DNA from: Artemisia argyi
Taxonomy: Eukaryota > Streptophyta > Magnoliopsida > Asterales > Asteraceae
DNA length: 64,000 bases
Direction: 5' to 3'
Assembly (NCBI GenBank): GCA_030686995.1
Contig: CM060684.1
Span: forward strand, 7,399,897-7,463,896
Part shown: in pieces, positions 31,582 to 45,384 of the stretch
Layout: each line of letters opens with the position of its first letter
How positions within the stretch are numbered: the first letter of the stretch is position 1
Notes under the pieces: model-generated
Seen by the model: the letters and a program-made list of their open reading frames with translations, nothing else
Told to the model about the DNA's origin: nothing
Database searches by the model: none
Program-made: the position numbers and the translations under genes

Positions 31582-34500
31582 TTGCTATAACATGTAATTG
31601 ATTACATAAAACACATAAAAAACGAATTTTGATTGTTTTAGATACATGTTTTGGATCTAGGGTTTTGTTTTTTTTTACCCTAACCCTAATTTTGGGGGGG
31701 GGGGGTCGATTTATTCCATGAACCCTAATTAGGGTTTGTGGTTTTATTAATTAATTGGATTAGAAACCCTAGGTTGCCTACATGTTTATGTGTTATTTGG
31801 GCGTATCCTTGACCTAATTGGTAATTGTTATGCTTTGATCCATGACGAAACATGCATGTTAGTCATGGGTTATTAATTGTTTATTATTGTTAAGCTTTTC
31901 ACATGTTTAGATAGATCTTATTTTGGGGAAGACCCCATAATTATTAAAATCAATTATGTGCTATGTGGTATGTGATTAGCTTTGGCCTACGCAATTGACT
32001 TGTCAATGTATGTGGCTCACTTCCATTAAGAGGTGAAGGCCCTAGTTAATTATATGCATATTAAAACCTAGAATTGATTTTATTAGGATCTTTTCTAATA
32101 CGGATTGCATGTGGCTAATTGTTTCACTTATTTATTATTGGTTGTTTTGATTTTCTTTGATACTTGTTTTATTGTCTTTAGTTGGACTTGTTGTAAGCAA
32201 TAAAAGGGTTGTTTTTATAAAGAAAATTAATACGGACTAATAATTGTGAAACCCTAAAGTGATAAAGTAAGAATCTTGCAAAGGTCTTATGACAATCGTG
32301 GTCCGATTCGCACGGTAATCAGCTCCCAGTCGAGACTAGCAAAATTCAAACTTTATTACTATTTTGAGATTGAATCCATAAACTTTTGCTTGAATGATGT
32401 TTTGTGCAAATATACTTTTAAAATTAAGTCTTTTAAGATGATATTCATAACCGTGATTTGAAGGCTTAGAAAAGAGCCTTAGAGTCTGCCTTGGTTATCA
32501 CAATCTTGAATATGTCTTAAACGAATTACTTTTAAAATTATATGTTGTAAAAAGTCATCTTAGGGTTTTGGCATAAACCTCAAGTAAAACTTTGTGTATT
32601 AATTTCACGAATTGGTAATAAAAGGTTTTGAAAACTTATGTTATAAAGATGAGTGCATGCATCTTTATACACGTTTTGATTTACACATCAAAAATTTATA
32701 CCCTAAAATTTAAGTTACATGCCATCTAACTATAAGAAACACTTGAAGTTATTATTTAGTAAACGTGAGACGCAGGCTAAATTTTAATGACAAGGTAAAT
32801 TTTCGAGTGTGCGTGAGACCACACATGGAGAATTTGCAGTTTCTAAGTTAGACGACTTAATTAAGTTGATGCGTGAGACCTAGAGCTTAAGGCATGAGAT
32901 GGGATGAAACATGCTTACATGACAAATTGATGAATCAATTTGATGTAAATCCCATAATGATCTAGGAATTGGAAAAGTGTTTGCCAATTATTGTTCGACA
33001 GATTACCATCTTTTATACTTTCACCACTAGCAGATCAACTGATGTGGTGGAATCTATGTAAAGTTGGATCCTAGATTTTCAAGAAAGTAGTTGGTTATAT
33101 GAATATAACCTTGGGTATTATACTTTCTTGGAAATATAAATTATCGAAAATACTAAAAAGGAATTTTGTAAAATTCTTTAAATGTATTAATGCAACTCAA
33201 AACCGTAAACATAAGTTATTCTTTTAATTGATCTACACCCGGTTGGGTTTTTGGTTAGAGTCAATATTTACAAAAAAAATAATAAATATAGTCTTCTTTC
33301 CATTACGAGAAGTGTGAGACTTAAATCCTATTCCTTTTCATGAATAAGAAAGGTATAATAGGATGAATAGAATTGTCTAAATTCTAAATACATAACTCAT
33401 AGCAAACTTTAATAGTAAGAGTATATGCACCTTATGAGTTATTAAAATAGAAGCTAGACTGATTACTGCATAATGGTAAAAGACAAATTAGATTATTTTA
33501 TCTAGTTGTTTTGATTTGACCATTTAAAGATACTACATACAATTGTTGGAATGGTAGATCTATACAGGAAGAAATTGCATGCCCAAGCCTTTTCAAGTTA
33601 ATAATTTGGAATGTGATGAATCACATTTATATAGTAGATTACATTCTTTTATAACCTATATAATTGTTTGAATGGGTTTTCTTAAAAGATGTAGGAAAGT
33701 AAATAGTACACTATTTCTTTCACTGATTAATGAAACATTTACAATGTTGTCAAATTCAGTGGGAGTATAGTGTTCTTATGAATGAATAAGGGATTATTAT
33801 TATGTTCTCTAATTCAGTGGGAGTTACAAGACTTACTGTCTTGATTGTAACTTAGATTATCTTTTGAATATCTCAAGGTAATTACTTTCCAAATATAGAC
33901 ACTAATATTATCAAGGATAGTCATGTACGTTTCCTTGATTGATTGAGTAAACTCTATATCTACTAAGTTATGTTAATGACACAAATCATATTATTCACAT
34001 CAACAAACGCGTGCGTGTTGTTTATGTGGTACATGGTGTTGTACCATGCACAAGTGGGAGAAATCTTCATTATGTGCAAAGTACAACACATAAGAATATG
34101 ATTTAAAGAATTCTCTTAACTGCAAGTAAGAGATTATAATTCTAATTAGATTAATATATCTAATCTTAGAAACACTTGGTGTTGAAATTTAGTAAACGTG
34201 AGACGCAGACTAAATATTAACAACAAGGTGAATTTCCATGTATGCGTGAGACCAACATGGATAATTTACAGTTTCTAAATTAGACATCTATTAGAACATG
34301 TGTCAATATGATAACAAGACAACTTCAACTATAATATTTATGTATTATTGGAATGACATAAATGCATGAAGTAATATAATACTACTTCAATAATTATGTA
34401 TTCTTAGAATGACATAAATAAATGAAGTAGTATGTTAACTTGAAAATATTATTGAAACCAAATGATGGTGTTCAAAGATTACTTTAATTATACATGTTTA

Positions 34501-37500
34501 TACTTTATTGTATAGTTATAAATATGAAGTCTTCTAAGTATTACAAGACTTATAATTAAGTAAGACGTTAGCTTGTTATGGTCTTTTAACTAAGACATAT
34601 ACAAGAAGTCATTGAGTTGATCAATGATTAATAACGTAAAGTGGGATTATAACAAGTTTATGTTTTATAAGACATAAACATGAAGTGACTTGATTAATAA
34701 GTACTTGGGTTATAAAGCATGCAATTGGCTTGGAAATACTATTATACCATTAAGTTGATTTAGTTGGTAAATAGGTATGCCAACAGGAATATGGTTATCT
34801 TATATAATATATTGTTAGATCTTCTTACAATATTAATTCTAATTGAAGTACCACATATGGATAGTATATTCAGTTAGGGAATCAAACTCTTGTTAGATTG
34901 TTTGATTGAAAATAACTATGATTTCTATTCTTCTAAAAGTTATCAAGGTTAGAAATTGAGTATGGCTTGAATATACTCAATTAGACTCCTAGAAGATTAA
35001 TAAGACGTTATTGAATTATGAAATGTGATGAATCGCATTAAGTCTTAAAATTGAAGTTCTAAATTTGTTAAGTTACTTATGTGAAGGTTATTAACAAAGA
35101 GCTATCAATGCGTATTTGTAAAGTCCTAAAAGAGAAAATTGGATTGTTGCTCTGATTGCTAAGTACTTATATTCTATATAATACTAAAGGCAAGTGGGAG
35201 TATTTTATCTTGAAAAGATAGATTTACAAGATACATAATCTTCTAAAACCACACTAGTTAAAATCATGACAAGGCTTAACATGTAAATGATAAACCTCAA
35301 CATGATGGAATTATCATTCATAGATCCACTTGGATATCTCAGGTATTTAAATAATATGCTGATGATCATATGATGTAGTATTACCAAGAATAATGAATTG
35401 GGTAAATTACTCATAATATGAATGTTATAGATGCTGTTCATAAAGATATTCAAATTTAGAAAATTTGGTTTATCTTAATTCTTAATAGTTAGAGAATGAT
35501 GATGAGTTTATTCAAAGATAATGTAACCCTAGTGGTTTAAATCTTTGTGAAATAATCATATGGACAAAATTGTACACATATCTTAATGCATGTCTTATGA
35601 CAAGATTATTAATCATACTTAAGCAATTAACTATGATTGAATACTCTTTCCTAAGCACATTAAAGATACAAAGATGGTAAATTGTCATATTTATATGAAT
35701 ATGAAATTTGACAATGAATATCAAAAACTCTTTCTTGAATAATTACTTGAGCGAGGACGATAAGTAATCAAAAGGAGTTTATGAATTCAAGAAAATCTTT
35801 GAAAGTGTACAAAGTGCAATAATCCATGAATGGATAAATGCATGCATCTAGGAAATTATTCTTATGATAAATTATTAAATCTATGTTTAGGTTTATAATT
35901 ACAATAAGGTAATTTCTAAGTATTCCTGAAAGCTAGTGGAAGTATTATGTTTGATTTACTAAATCATATATGTCATACAACATATAAGAAGTTGCATTCC
36001 ATATAAGTGAAATGTTAAGACTTAGTTTGGAATGAAACTGTAAGTGAATGATTTAGAAAATAAAACATACAACCTTGGAACAAAAGTTTATTATTTAATA
36101 AACATGTGCGGTAAATGATTCTAATAGAATATGATATATTATTTAGAAAATGGATATACATATTTGTAAAGATAGTACATGAATAAAAAATCTAAGTTTG
36201 ACTGAAGGATTTTCATGTGCATTGTATTATTGTTGTATCATGCTTAAGTGCTTAAATGATTTGACAATATTTGATATCTAATTAAAGGTTATTATATAAC
36301 TTGTGTAATAGATATTCTAATGGAAAATGTTTGAAATTAGAATAATGATCCTCAACCTGGAATAGCTCCTAAACATTACACTATGGATATTGAGTTTACG
36401 GAAATTTTGAAAGAGCATATTGTGTTTAATATACAATGATGCTGGTTTAATTGAGATGACACTCAATAACTAGTCATGAAGGATTTCATGAGAACTAGTT
36501 GTGCCCAACTAAGAGCATAGTTGCATTAAACATTAAAAGAATTAGAATACTTTAAACTTTAAAAGGTTTGAAAGTTTGATTGTCATAAGTTGGTGATTGA
36601 GGATATCACACCATTTATGAAAAGTTATGTGGCTATATCAAGATAGTTGGATTTACACATACAAGAATTTTAATTATTGAATTCTTGGAAGAAGTATTCT
36701 CAAAATTCAGATAGATCATAGTTAGATGAAATAATGTCTTGTCAACAAGTATGATTGTCATTACTTGAGGCATAATTGTCTTCAAGTTATTACTTGAGGA
36801 AAATTCATTAACTGGTATAATCATGCATTGATCTATTTTGGTATTTGGATAAAGGACATTAAGCAATTATTATTTATAATGAATTAAAGTACTTAGTACG
36901 TTTGTTTTCATTAATAATAAATTGTGTCCTATATTTGCATGTTTAAAATCCGTGAATAACTAATATTATTCTAAATTGTCCATTGTCAATTAATGATATG
37001 GGAATATCATTAAACTAAGACAAATTTGAGTATTGGTTAATAATATACTTGAAAGTATATTGATGCGTTGACATACCAATTTCACATGATATTCGATGAA
37101 TTGAATATAGGACTTATCCCAACTACATGATTTTACTTTATGGATCTTGTCAGTAAGTAAATCATGAATTTATTATCCTCAGACTTGAGATACCAGATAA
37201 GAGTCATGGATGTAGTGCATTTTTGTGAAGCAATCTACCGCTCACCGTAACAGGGAGTTATAAGGGTTGTTTTCAGAAGTGTTGCAAAGTTCATGGGTTA
37301 TTCTTGTAGTCAAGAAAGAATTTGTTCCTTCTGATTTGTTCAGAAGTTTAATACTGCTGGGCCCCTCGTAGGGTTGTCAAGATGTTTGCGTGCGCACGCC
37401 CAAAGTCTATCTGGAATACGTTCAGATGTTTTGGTAATCTTGCTCAATCATAAACAACGAGAAACAGAATTGTTAATTAAAGAATGACTAAGATCCATAT

Positions 37501-37648
37501 CTTTATTAACGTGGTATTAGAAACAAAAGGATGATAATAATAACGATGAATCGTTAAAGGTTTTCCAGGAAACCTACCTCGAGTTGAACTAGGGGCATTG
37601 GAGTGTTGCTAGACGCTAACCAATGTCATTTTACTATTAATAGATATC
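31582..37648. other. Interior of the LARD-like element, no coding capacity seen
   Basis: AT-rich. A 110-bp motif (AGTAAACGTGAGACGCAG ... GCGTGAGACC) occurs twice, at about 32756-32850 and 34190-34290. Several CAGTGGGAG or CAAGTGGGAG purine motifs (33758, 33817, 35191, 37650) resemble the polypurine tract. A run of 12 G lies at about 31695. Confidence 0.6.
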
Positions 37649-37659
37649 CAAGTGGGAGC
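37649..37659 (+). promoter_or_regulatory. Polypurine tract of the LARD-like element
   Basis: CAAGTGGGAGC directly before the right LTR. Confidence 0.65.
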
Positions 37660-38534
37660 TGTTGGAATATTGGATAAATATTAATTAGTTAAATGTCTAG
37701 TATTGAACCCGAGACCTCGGGATTGCACACATTACAAACGAGAATTAAAGTTTAATAAATATTAAATGTTATGTATATTTATTAATAAACACAAGTAAAA
37801 GGATTAATGATCGTTGGTTATTAAACGTATGGACTAACTATCGTTAAATGCAAACGTAAAGGACTAGAGATGAAATATATAGCAAGAAGGATCCGGAAGA
37901 CCCTCTTTGGGCTAAGGCCGGTCGACAATGGGTTGGGGAAACCCAATCCCATTCAAACTTGGACAACAAGTTTACAAGGCTATATATACAAACTCAAGGG
38001 TTATTTGTTTCACACCTTTTGTGCACACAAATTATCCCTAAAAGTTTTCTTTTCCCTTCTCTTGCAAAACCGATCGACACACACACAGAAACAATATTGA
38101 AACATCACTGTTTTATAATATGTGATTGGTTGCATGGTTTGCATGGTGTCATGATATATTATGTATATTTTATACATGTATATATTATGTACGCATGATC
38201 ATTAATCTATGACATGAAATTTTATATAATAAAATTACTTGTGTTTTTGTCACTAGCATCACCTTTAATTCGTTAGTAGTTTGTGTGTACAAGAACGAGG
38301 TAACAACATACTTTTGTTGTTATCAAGGGATCGATTAACAAAACGGTAAGGGGTTAATCATTGATCCATATAAACCCTAATTAGGGTTCATCACATATGT
38401 TCAAGATTTAATTGAAGTGCTAAACGGTACGTTCCTATTTAATTTATGTTAATCTTTTATATGTTATAGATGTCCTACGCTTCCGCATATGTGTTTACCT
38501 ATTTTATGATTGTCATGATTCTTATATTCTAACA
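37660..38534 (+). repeat. 3' LTR of the LARD-like element
   Basis: Partner of 30692-31567, one base shorter. Confidence 0.92.
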
Positions 38535-38805
38535 ATATCAACGCAGACTAGATAAACAGTTTTGTAGGCCAAAAGTTTGAAGAAATATGGAATTCGTAGC
38601 TAAGATAGGTGAAAAGGCTTGAGCAAATGTGCAGAATGTGGGATAATTAAATGAAAAAACATGGCTTTTTGATTAGTTATAGTACTTCTATGAATAGAGT
38701 TCTGTATTTGCTAGTTACTTCAGTTTATGGATGGGAGTGTCTTTGGAATCGGTTAACATTGCATTAATAAAAAAATGATATTGGATTTAGATTAAAAAAA
38801 ATAAA

Positions 38806-38808
38806 TAA

Positions 38809-38840
<32 letters not shown>
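38806..38840. repeat. A-rich tract
   Basis: AAAT units followed by about 27 A residues, just left of the sucrose synthase remnant. Confidence 0.85.
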
Positions 38841-38844
<4 letters not shown>

Positions 38845-38914
38845 CTGAATACCAATATCATTTTTTATTAATATGAAAAAATGAATGATAATTTTTGATT
38901 AACCAAAAGATCAC

Positions 38915-39652
38915 CTTCCTGCAATTTCTTGAAGAGTACTTGTGATGATGCAGTCAGTATGATTCATTGCTATAAGATCAGCGGTAAACTGGGACGAGAA
39001 GTGATACTTTTCTTCAAAGTAATTCCAGTAGATGTCAAAATCAGGATACTTGGTTTTCTCCAATGCGTGAGCGATGGTACACTGCAGGAATAAATCGTCC
39101 TCTAGTCAGCTAGACCTAGCAACAATTTCTGCTAGAGGTGGGCAACCTGTCTACTGGCTCGATTGGGGCTTTTTCTATAATCTCAAACTAGTCAAATCAA
39201 AGCATTTTGCTACAATGGGTTGAAAGTCGCACACATCGCTTATTAATGCATAAAAAAGTTTAAATTAATTTGAATAGTATTGTTTTTGTAAGGACTTGCT
39301 AGCAGGTCAACCCAGTCTGACTCGGCCCAGCTCTGCCGTACAGAAATGAACCATTTAAACCCGATTGGGGCTGTGTTTTTATCTCAAACGGGTCCAATAA
39401 AAACCTTCTGCTACAACGGGTTAAAAGTGGCCCAATTTCAACCGTACAAAAATGACCCATTTCAACCCAAACCCATTTTGACCCGTTACCCAACAAGCCC
39501 ATCTTGCCACTTTTTATATCTAGTTCTGAAGTACCACTTTTTACACCTAATTTGTGAGCGACCAAGGAGACAACAAGGTTTCCGTCACTGTAGTTCCCAA
39601 TAATCAGATCCGGCTTCATTTGCAACTCTGTTGCAACTTGTTTTGCAACATC
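38915..39652 (-). pseudogene. SUS: Sucrose synthase gene fragment (two exons)
   Basis: Exon at 39652 to about 39538 reads [20 protein letters not shown] and [17 protein letters not shown]. Exon 39081-38915 reads [20 protein letters not shown] and [20 protein letters not shown]. These are consecutive exons of the sucrose synthase glycosyltransferase region; the enzyme cleaves sucrose with UDP to UDP-glucose and fructose. The splice acceptor CAG before CTIAH and the donor AAG|GTGATC after the second exon are kept. The intron between them has taken up a degenerate TE-like tandem sequence (39100-39530) that replaces the 3' end of the first exon. All other exons are missing. Confidence 0.85.
39110..39530. 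repeat. Degenerate direct repeat in the sucrose synthase intron
   Basis: Two roughly 190-bp units sharing GATTGGGGCT, ATCTCAAAC, TGCTACAA(C/T)GGGTT and ending in CCCATTT-type runs (TTGACCCGTTACCCAAC). Confidence 0.55.
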
Positions 39653-39924
39653 CTAATAGAAATCAAGAAGCTCTTATTATAACAGCATAAGTATGTATAT
39701 ATTTTAGGGGGTGTTTGGATGTCTTATTAAGCTGATTAGTTAGGATTAAAAGTCGAAAACAATTAGATTCATAAAACATGCTAACAGTTGATGTAAGAAA
39801 ACTGAAATGCGAGTTTACTAAACTATATCCTTTAGCTTAAACACCTGATTTGTCAGATTATTCAGTTACATAAATTTGAAAGTGGTTCTGCTTCTGATCC
39901 TTAAAATTACAATAATCACCATGA

Positions 39925-40030
39925 AATTGCAGAAATCCAAATGTCAGGTTCTTTAGGAAGCAATTCTCGCGCTTGTTTTGCAGCATCATACTTTTCTATA
40001 CCCAGTAATAGCTCTCAATCTTCAATCAGG
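39925..40030 (-). pseudogene. Short PRP6-like fragment
   Basis: Minus strand reads GIEKYDAAKQARELLPKEPD followed by IWIS. This resembles the HAT-repeat segment of pre-mRNA processing factor 6 (U5 snRNP; plant STA1) around KAREKLPKEPAIWIT, with a four-residue gap. One short stretch only, so the assignment is tentative. Confidence 0.35.
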
Positions 40031-40184
40031 TATATCAGCTGCAGTTTGTGTCAATCTTAACCGTCCTTCCCTATTCCCACACTTTTTATTGATCCAATCA
40101 CCAAGAGTGTTAAAGTCATGAATACTAGTGACGACTTGAAAGAAGAGTGAGATGTTAAAGGAAAAAAGAAGAATTACTATGTGT

Positions 40185-41111
40185 TGTTATTAATTGTCGC
40201 AATAAACATTCTACCATATTATCATAAATTGGTTGAACGAAAGTACAAAAAACAAATTAACTAAATACAGTGTAAATAGAAATTGTAAAACGATCAAACA
40301 ATGCATGTGAAGATAGGCAGCTTCTATGGAGAGCAATAAGTAAGTTTAAACACACATCGAGACCATTCACCAACTAAACTTAACGAAGAGCTTGTTAGTG
40401 TTTCCCATTCTCCTTCGAGACCATTTCTTATTTCACAATATTTGAGGTCCGGCCAATTTCCAGATTTGTTTTCCATCGCCCCAATATCAATTAGCTTCAA
40501 GAAGTAATCAGCGGCTTTGAGCCTCATCTGAAAATGCACCTCTATGTATAGGGGCTGGCAAATAGAAAACAATGCTTCAAAGAGGAGTACCGACTAGTTA
40601 ATAAACAAGCCTAGCTCGTTTAGGCCTATACTCGACTCATCTCGGATCGTTAACACCCTGTCTAGATCCGCCACAGCTTGATCCTCAGTTAGAACCGCCG
40701 CAACCGCTTGATCCTGAGTTTATACCCGAGTGCAACGCTAAAAACCAAGAAACTACTTTAGCTTATATGGAATTGTGCCATTAGTATGAAATTAAAATGC
40801 AATCGACAATAGAAAATCTCTGAAAACAGGTACAATAGTTGCATTTTATCCATGGACCGTCTACCGTCTTTTTGAAACTTTAACATCTTTAACACAATAA
40901 GGGACCAAAAGTGTAACAAGTTTTATAATGTATAACGTTTATGTAAATTTTGGTATCTAGAGACCAAAAGTGTAATTTGGTATAAACTATAAGGACCATC
41001 GTGTAATTTACTTTCTTTTTTCTTTCCAATAATTTTTGTTGGCCAATATCAAATTCGATATTAAAATAAGAGAAAAATGAATTTAGAAAACAAGGAAAGT
41101 GTGTTATTTAC
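40185..41111. repeat. 3' flank shared by both TNL genes, copy 1
   Basis: Colinear with 54958-55885. A segment at 40324-40570 on the minus strand has a conserved open frame in both copies (KLIDIGAMENKSGNWPDLKY). Its phase does not join cleanly to the last TNL exon, so it may be 3' UTR, an alternative exon or a relic. Confidence 0.7.
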
Positions 41112-44100
41112 TCACCGAAGCTCAGAAGATGCAGCTTTAAGTCTTGGGGGAAGATGATCCCTTATTATGCCTGTGTTTTTTATAATTAGCACTATTAAAC
41201 ATTCTGATTTTCCAAGATCCTCTGGTAGCTTCTCAAGAAGAGCACAATCCTTAAGGTTGAGATAATTCAGATGTTTTAACATACAAATGCTATCTGGAAG
41301 ATGTTTAATACTTGTAGCCGACAAACCTAGCTTCTCCAGAGATTCTAACCGGCCAATGTCCTCAGGCAACTTCTCAAGAAGAGCACAATCATCAAGATCA
41401 AGTGACTTCAGATGTTTTAACATACAAATGCTATCTGGAAGATGTTCTATCTTCTCAGAGTACAACGAGAGCTCTTCTAGACATTCTAACTGGCCAAGAT
41501 CTTTGGGAAACTCTGGAATATTGCATATGAGTGTAAGTTTTTGTAGACACTGTAAACTACAAATCATGTCTGAAAATTTCTCAAAGTCTGTGCAAGCACA
41601 TAGACCAAAAGAAATAAGCTTCTCAATATTTCCAAATGATGACGGTAGATATACTTCATAAAAACAAGAAAACCGAAACTTTGGGAGATTACTGTTGGGG
41701 TGCAAAGGGCATGAATCTAGGGACTTACCCTCTAGATATAAAGTAGCTGAAGAACAATTAACCTTGGGTTTACGTCTAATGTAAAACGTAAAATCTTCAA
41801 ACCTCAAACAGCCGTGTAGGTTTAAGTCGACAACTTTTCTTAGACATCCAATGGGAGCCTTAATTTCTACCAACTGATCACAATATGCAAGATCTAACTT
41901 CTCAAGATTTGGAATCAGCTCAAGGTCAAGGCTCCTCAACCTTGATCCATGAAGGTTGAGGATTTTGAGATTTAGACATGCAACACGCACGTGAAGTTCT
42001 TCAAATTGAGCACATCTTTCAAGCGATAACGTTTCGAGATTCGGAGTCAACCCCAGGTCAAAGGTTTTTAACTTTGACTCATTGACATTGAGATGCTTGA
42101 GCTTTTGACAACTAAATGGCATGCAAAGTTCTTCTAAATTACCAGAAATTTCAAGAGATAACGTTTCGAGATTCGGAGTCAACCCCAGGTCAAAGGTTCT
42201 TAACTTTGAGCGACTGATATTGAGATACTTGAGCTTTTGACAACTAAATGGCATGCAAAGTTCTTCTAAATTACCAGAAATTTCAAGAGATAACGTTTTG
42301 AGATTCGGAGTCAACCCCAGGTCAAAGGTTCTTAACTTTGAGTCACTGATATCGAGATGCTTGAGCTTTTGACAACTAAATGGCATGCAAAGTTCCTCTA
42401 AATTACCAGAACTTTCAAGAGATAACGTTTCGAGATTCAGAGTAAACCCCAGGTCAAAGGTTCTTAACTTTGAGTCACTGATATTGAGATGCTTGAGCTT
42501 TTGACAACTAAATGGCATGCAAAGTTCCTCTAAATTACCAGAACTTTTAAGAGATAACGTTTCGAGATTCGGAGTAAACCCCAGGTCAAAGGTTCTTAAC
42601 TTTGAGTCACTGATATTGAGATGCTTGAGCTTTTGACAACTAAATGGCATGTAAAGTTCCTCTAAATTACCAGAACTTTCAAGAGATAACGTTTCGAGAT
42701 TCGGAGTAAACCCCAGGTCAAAGGTTCTTAACTTTGAGTCACTGATATTGAGATGCTTGAGCTTTTGACAACTAAATGGCATGCAAAGTTCCTCTAAATT
42801 ACCAGAACTTTCAAGAGATAACGTTTCGAGATTCGGAGTAAACCCCAGGTCAAAGGATCTTAACTTTGAGTCACTGATATTGAGATGCTTGAGCTTTTGA
42901 CAAATAAATGGCATGCAAAGTTTTCCTAAATTACCAGACCTTTCAAGAGATAACGTCTCAATATTCGGAGTCAACCCAAAGTAAAAGGTCGTCAAGTATG
43001 ACTCTTTGAGAGAAAGGAATTTGAGTTTTTTTAGAACCTGCCAGCAAAAATAAGACAGAAAGATTAATATTAGCATATTAACAAACCAATAAATTAATAG
43101 CTTTATTACGAATTATGCAAAATAACCAATCAACAGTTATTCTACCTTTCTTTCTCCCTCTTCCCAAAGTTGTACCATTTTGCTGTCCTCCATTTCAAGT
43201 CCAACAAGATTGTTTGCTTGAAATGTTTTGGGTAAATACAAGAAAGGGTAATTCTCACATTTTAGATATTTTAAAGAATTTGTGAAGCATTGGCTGATAT
43301 CATCAAATTTCAGATCACTTTCAGAATCAAAATATGCAAAAACCACTTCAAGATATCGAAGTTCCTTCATTTTTCCAAGCCCTTTCACAAGAATTCTCGA
43401 ATTTTCCATCCACATATCAAGTTTTAGACATTTTGTTGCTTTAGTACCCTGCAATCCAATAACAATGTCAAAACTCAGAACAGATGAAAATGTATTAGTT
43501 TTCTCCACCTTACAAGTAAACTGATCTTTACCTTGTCATTAGTCAATATATCTTCAATCTCCTCATCAATCCATAATCGGCTATGTTTGCTAGGCTGGCG
43601 CTTACGACGAACAATGTTCTGTCCCATTTCTTCTATATGGTCATGCATGTCTAAGCGCCCATCTTCATCAACAGTTATGAGAGATCTCTGCTCAAGAACT
43701 TTTAAACCAATTATAGCATGAAATCCACAGCTTTCAAGAACGGTGATTGCTTTTGCTTTGGTCTTTCTTTTCAACATGCATGCAATGTCTAGAAATATTT
43801 CCTGATATTCATCTTCTAGACTGATATAGCTCAATTCTAGCTGTTTTAGAGTCTCCTCTAAGGGAATTTTATCTAATCTGTCTATTGCATTTACCCATTC
43901 AGGCTTATCTTTACCACAGAGATTTGAACCCAAGACTTTGAGTGTTAAGGGAAGACCAGCAGCATAACGTACAACTTTTCCTGACAGCTCTTCGTATCCT
44001 TGAAGTGGATTCTCTCTTCCAAATGCATACCTGCTAAAGAGGGAAATTGCTTCCTGTTTTGATAAGAGAGCAATATCACGAATCACGTTCACTCTGTGTG

Positions 44101-45384
44101 CTACCAACACTTGCTCATTTCTCGTTGTAACGATAATTCTACTTCCTGACTTAAACCAGTTTGGTCCACCAACTAACGCCTCAAGTTGTTGTATGTCATC
44201 CACATCATCTAGAACAAGAAGAACCTTTATACCGCGCATCCTCTCTTTCATCATGATTTTCCCATCAGTAACACTATCTAGAGTGACGCGTTTATTTAGA
44301 ACGTTTGAAAGGACTTGTTCTTGTAAATTCTTCAAACCAAATATAGAGGCTTTTGAAACTTCCCTCACATTCTCAAGAAAGCTTTTAGCTTCAAAATCAG
44401 CAGACAGATGATCAAAAACAGCTCTCGCTGTAGTTGTCTTCCCAGCCCCTCCCATGCCCTTGATCCCTATCATGCGAACTTCATCAGTACCAACTTCTAA
44501 AGATGAAACAACATCCTTTACTCGAGTCTCCATGCCGACTAACTTTTCATCAAAGCCGGAATTGATGGGCCGTAACTCTAGTGAAATATCCTCAACAATT
44601 TTTTTGATGAATTCAGCTTCGTTCCTGTATGTATGGTAAAAGAAGGTTCTATGTAGCATAGTCTAAATACATAAACAATGTTTTAGATCTATATATAACA
44701 TATATACAGTTATATACAAAAGTAACAAATATTGCTAAGTAGAGATATGTGGAGTAATTACCCATTAGCGGTCGCCTGCAACTCCCTCCCCACCAGATTT
44801 GATGCTCCTTTCAAAGCCTCTATCCATTTCCCAGCAGCGTCTTTTTTTCTGTTTTCCAAAAAGGCTTTTCCAAATGCCCCACTTTGTTTTCGGACATGGG
44901 TGGGTTCCACATCCAAAAAGACAGGATAGGCGGTCTGTTGGCCAGTCTTTTGACACTCCATGATCTCAGCAAGCTCATCCAAGCACCAAGATGAAGAAGC
45001 ATAGTTCTTTGAGAAAACAATGATGAAGAATCTTGAGTCTTTAATAGCTTGGATAAGCTGGTTGTCGATAGTTTTCCCTTGCTTCATTTTTTCATCATCC
45101 TTGAAAGTGTAAATGCCTCTTTGTTGAAGAGCTTCATATAGATGGCCAACAAATTTCTTGCGAGTGTCTTCACCCCTGAAGCTTATAAACACATCATACT
45201 TGAAGCTAGTTTGAATGGATGAGTTAGAAGAAGATTCTTCTTTTTCTGGTGCAGATGAGTTAGAAGAAGATGACATTGAATAAAAGTAATAGATAAAACC
45301 CATTAGCATTAGCATCAGCGTAATTCCTAATGGAGTTATGAATGAAGGATCGGAGGAGAAACTTAATATCTTGCTGAAGGACAT
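41112..45384 (-). CDS. TIR-NBS-LRR (TNL) resistance protein, locus 1, apparently intact
   Basis: Four exons: 45384-44762, 44624-43532, 43448-43146 and 43037-41112. All introns are GT/AG and all phases join, giving 1314 residues. Exon 1 has a hydrophobic segment (about residues 16-36, ITLMLMLMGFIYYFY), a Ser/Asn-rich linker, then the TIR domain (KYDVFISFRGEDTRKKF; SSWCLDELAEI carries the Glu expected for NADase activity). Exon 2 is NB-ARC: P-loop GMGGAGKTT, kinase-2 KVLLVLDDVDD, RNBS-B GSRIIVTTRNE, GLPL AAGLPLTLKVLG, and MHD in RLDMHDHIEE. Exons 3-4 are LRR, with tandem 44-residue modules and two 47-residue modules. TNLs are intracellular immune receptors. The stop TGA at 41112 overlaps a good donor (CG|GTGAGTAA), so an extra short C-terminal exon is possible. 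Confidence 0.92.
42108..42910 (-). repeat. Six 132-bp LRR modules in TNL locus 1
   Basis: The MPFxCQK step recurs every 132 bp at about 42108, 42240, 42372, 42504, 42636, 42768 and 42900. The units (LKHLNISDSKLRTFDLGF, then PNLETLSLESSGNLEEL) are almost identical at DNA level, so expansion was recent. Locus 2 has one such unit. Confidence 0.93.

Larger units (their letters stand above)
30692..38534 (+). mobile_element. Non-coding LTR retrotransposon (LARD-like), young
   Basis: 7843 bp. LTRs 30692-31567 (876 bp) and 37660-38534 (875 bp) begin TGTTGGAATATTGG and end TTATATTCTAACA. They differ by about one substitution (AAAGTCAAGG against AAACTCAAGG) and one 1-bp indel. Flanks GTATC and ATATC are a target duplication with one mismatch. 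The PBS-like TGGTATCACGAGC follows the left LTR, and AAGTGGGAGC precedes the right LTR. The roughly 6.1-kb interior has no long frame and no recognisable gag or pol motif, so movement would need proteins from another element. Confidence 0.9.
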
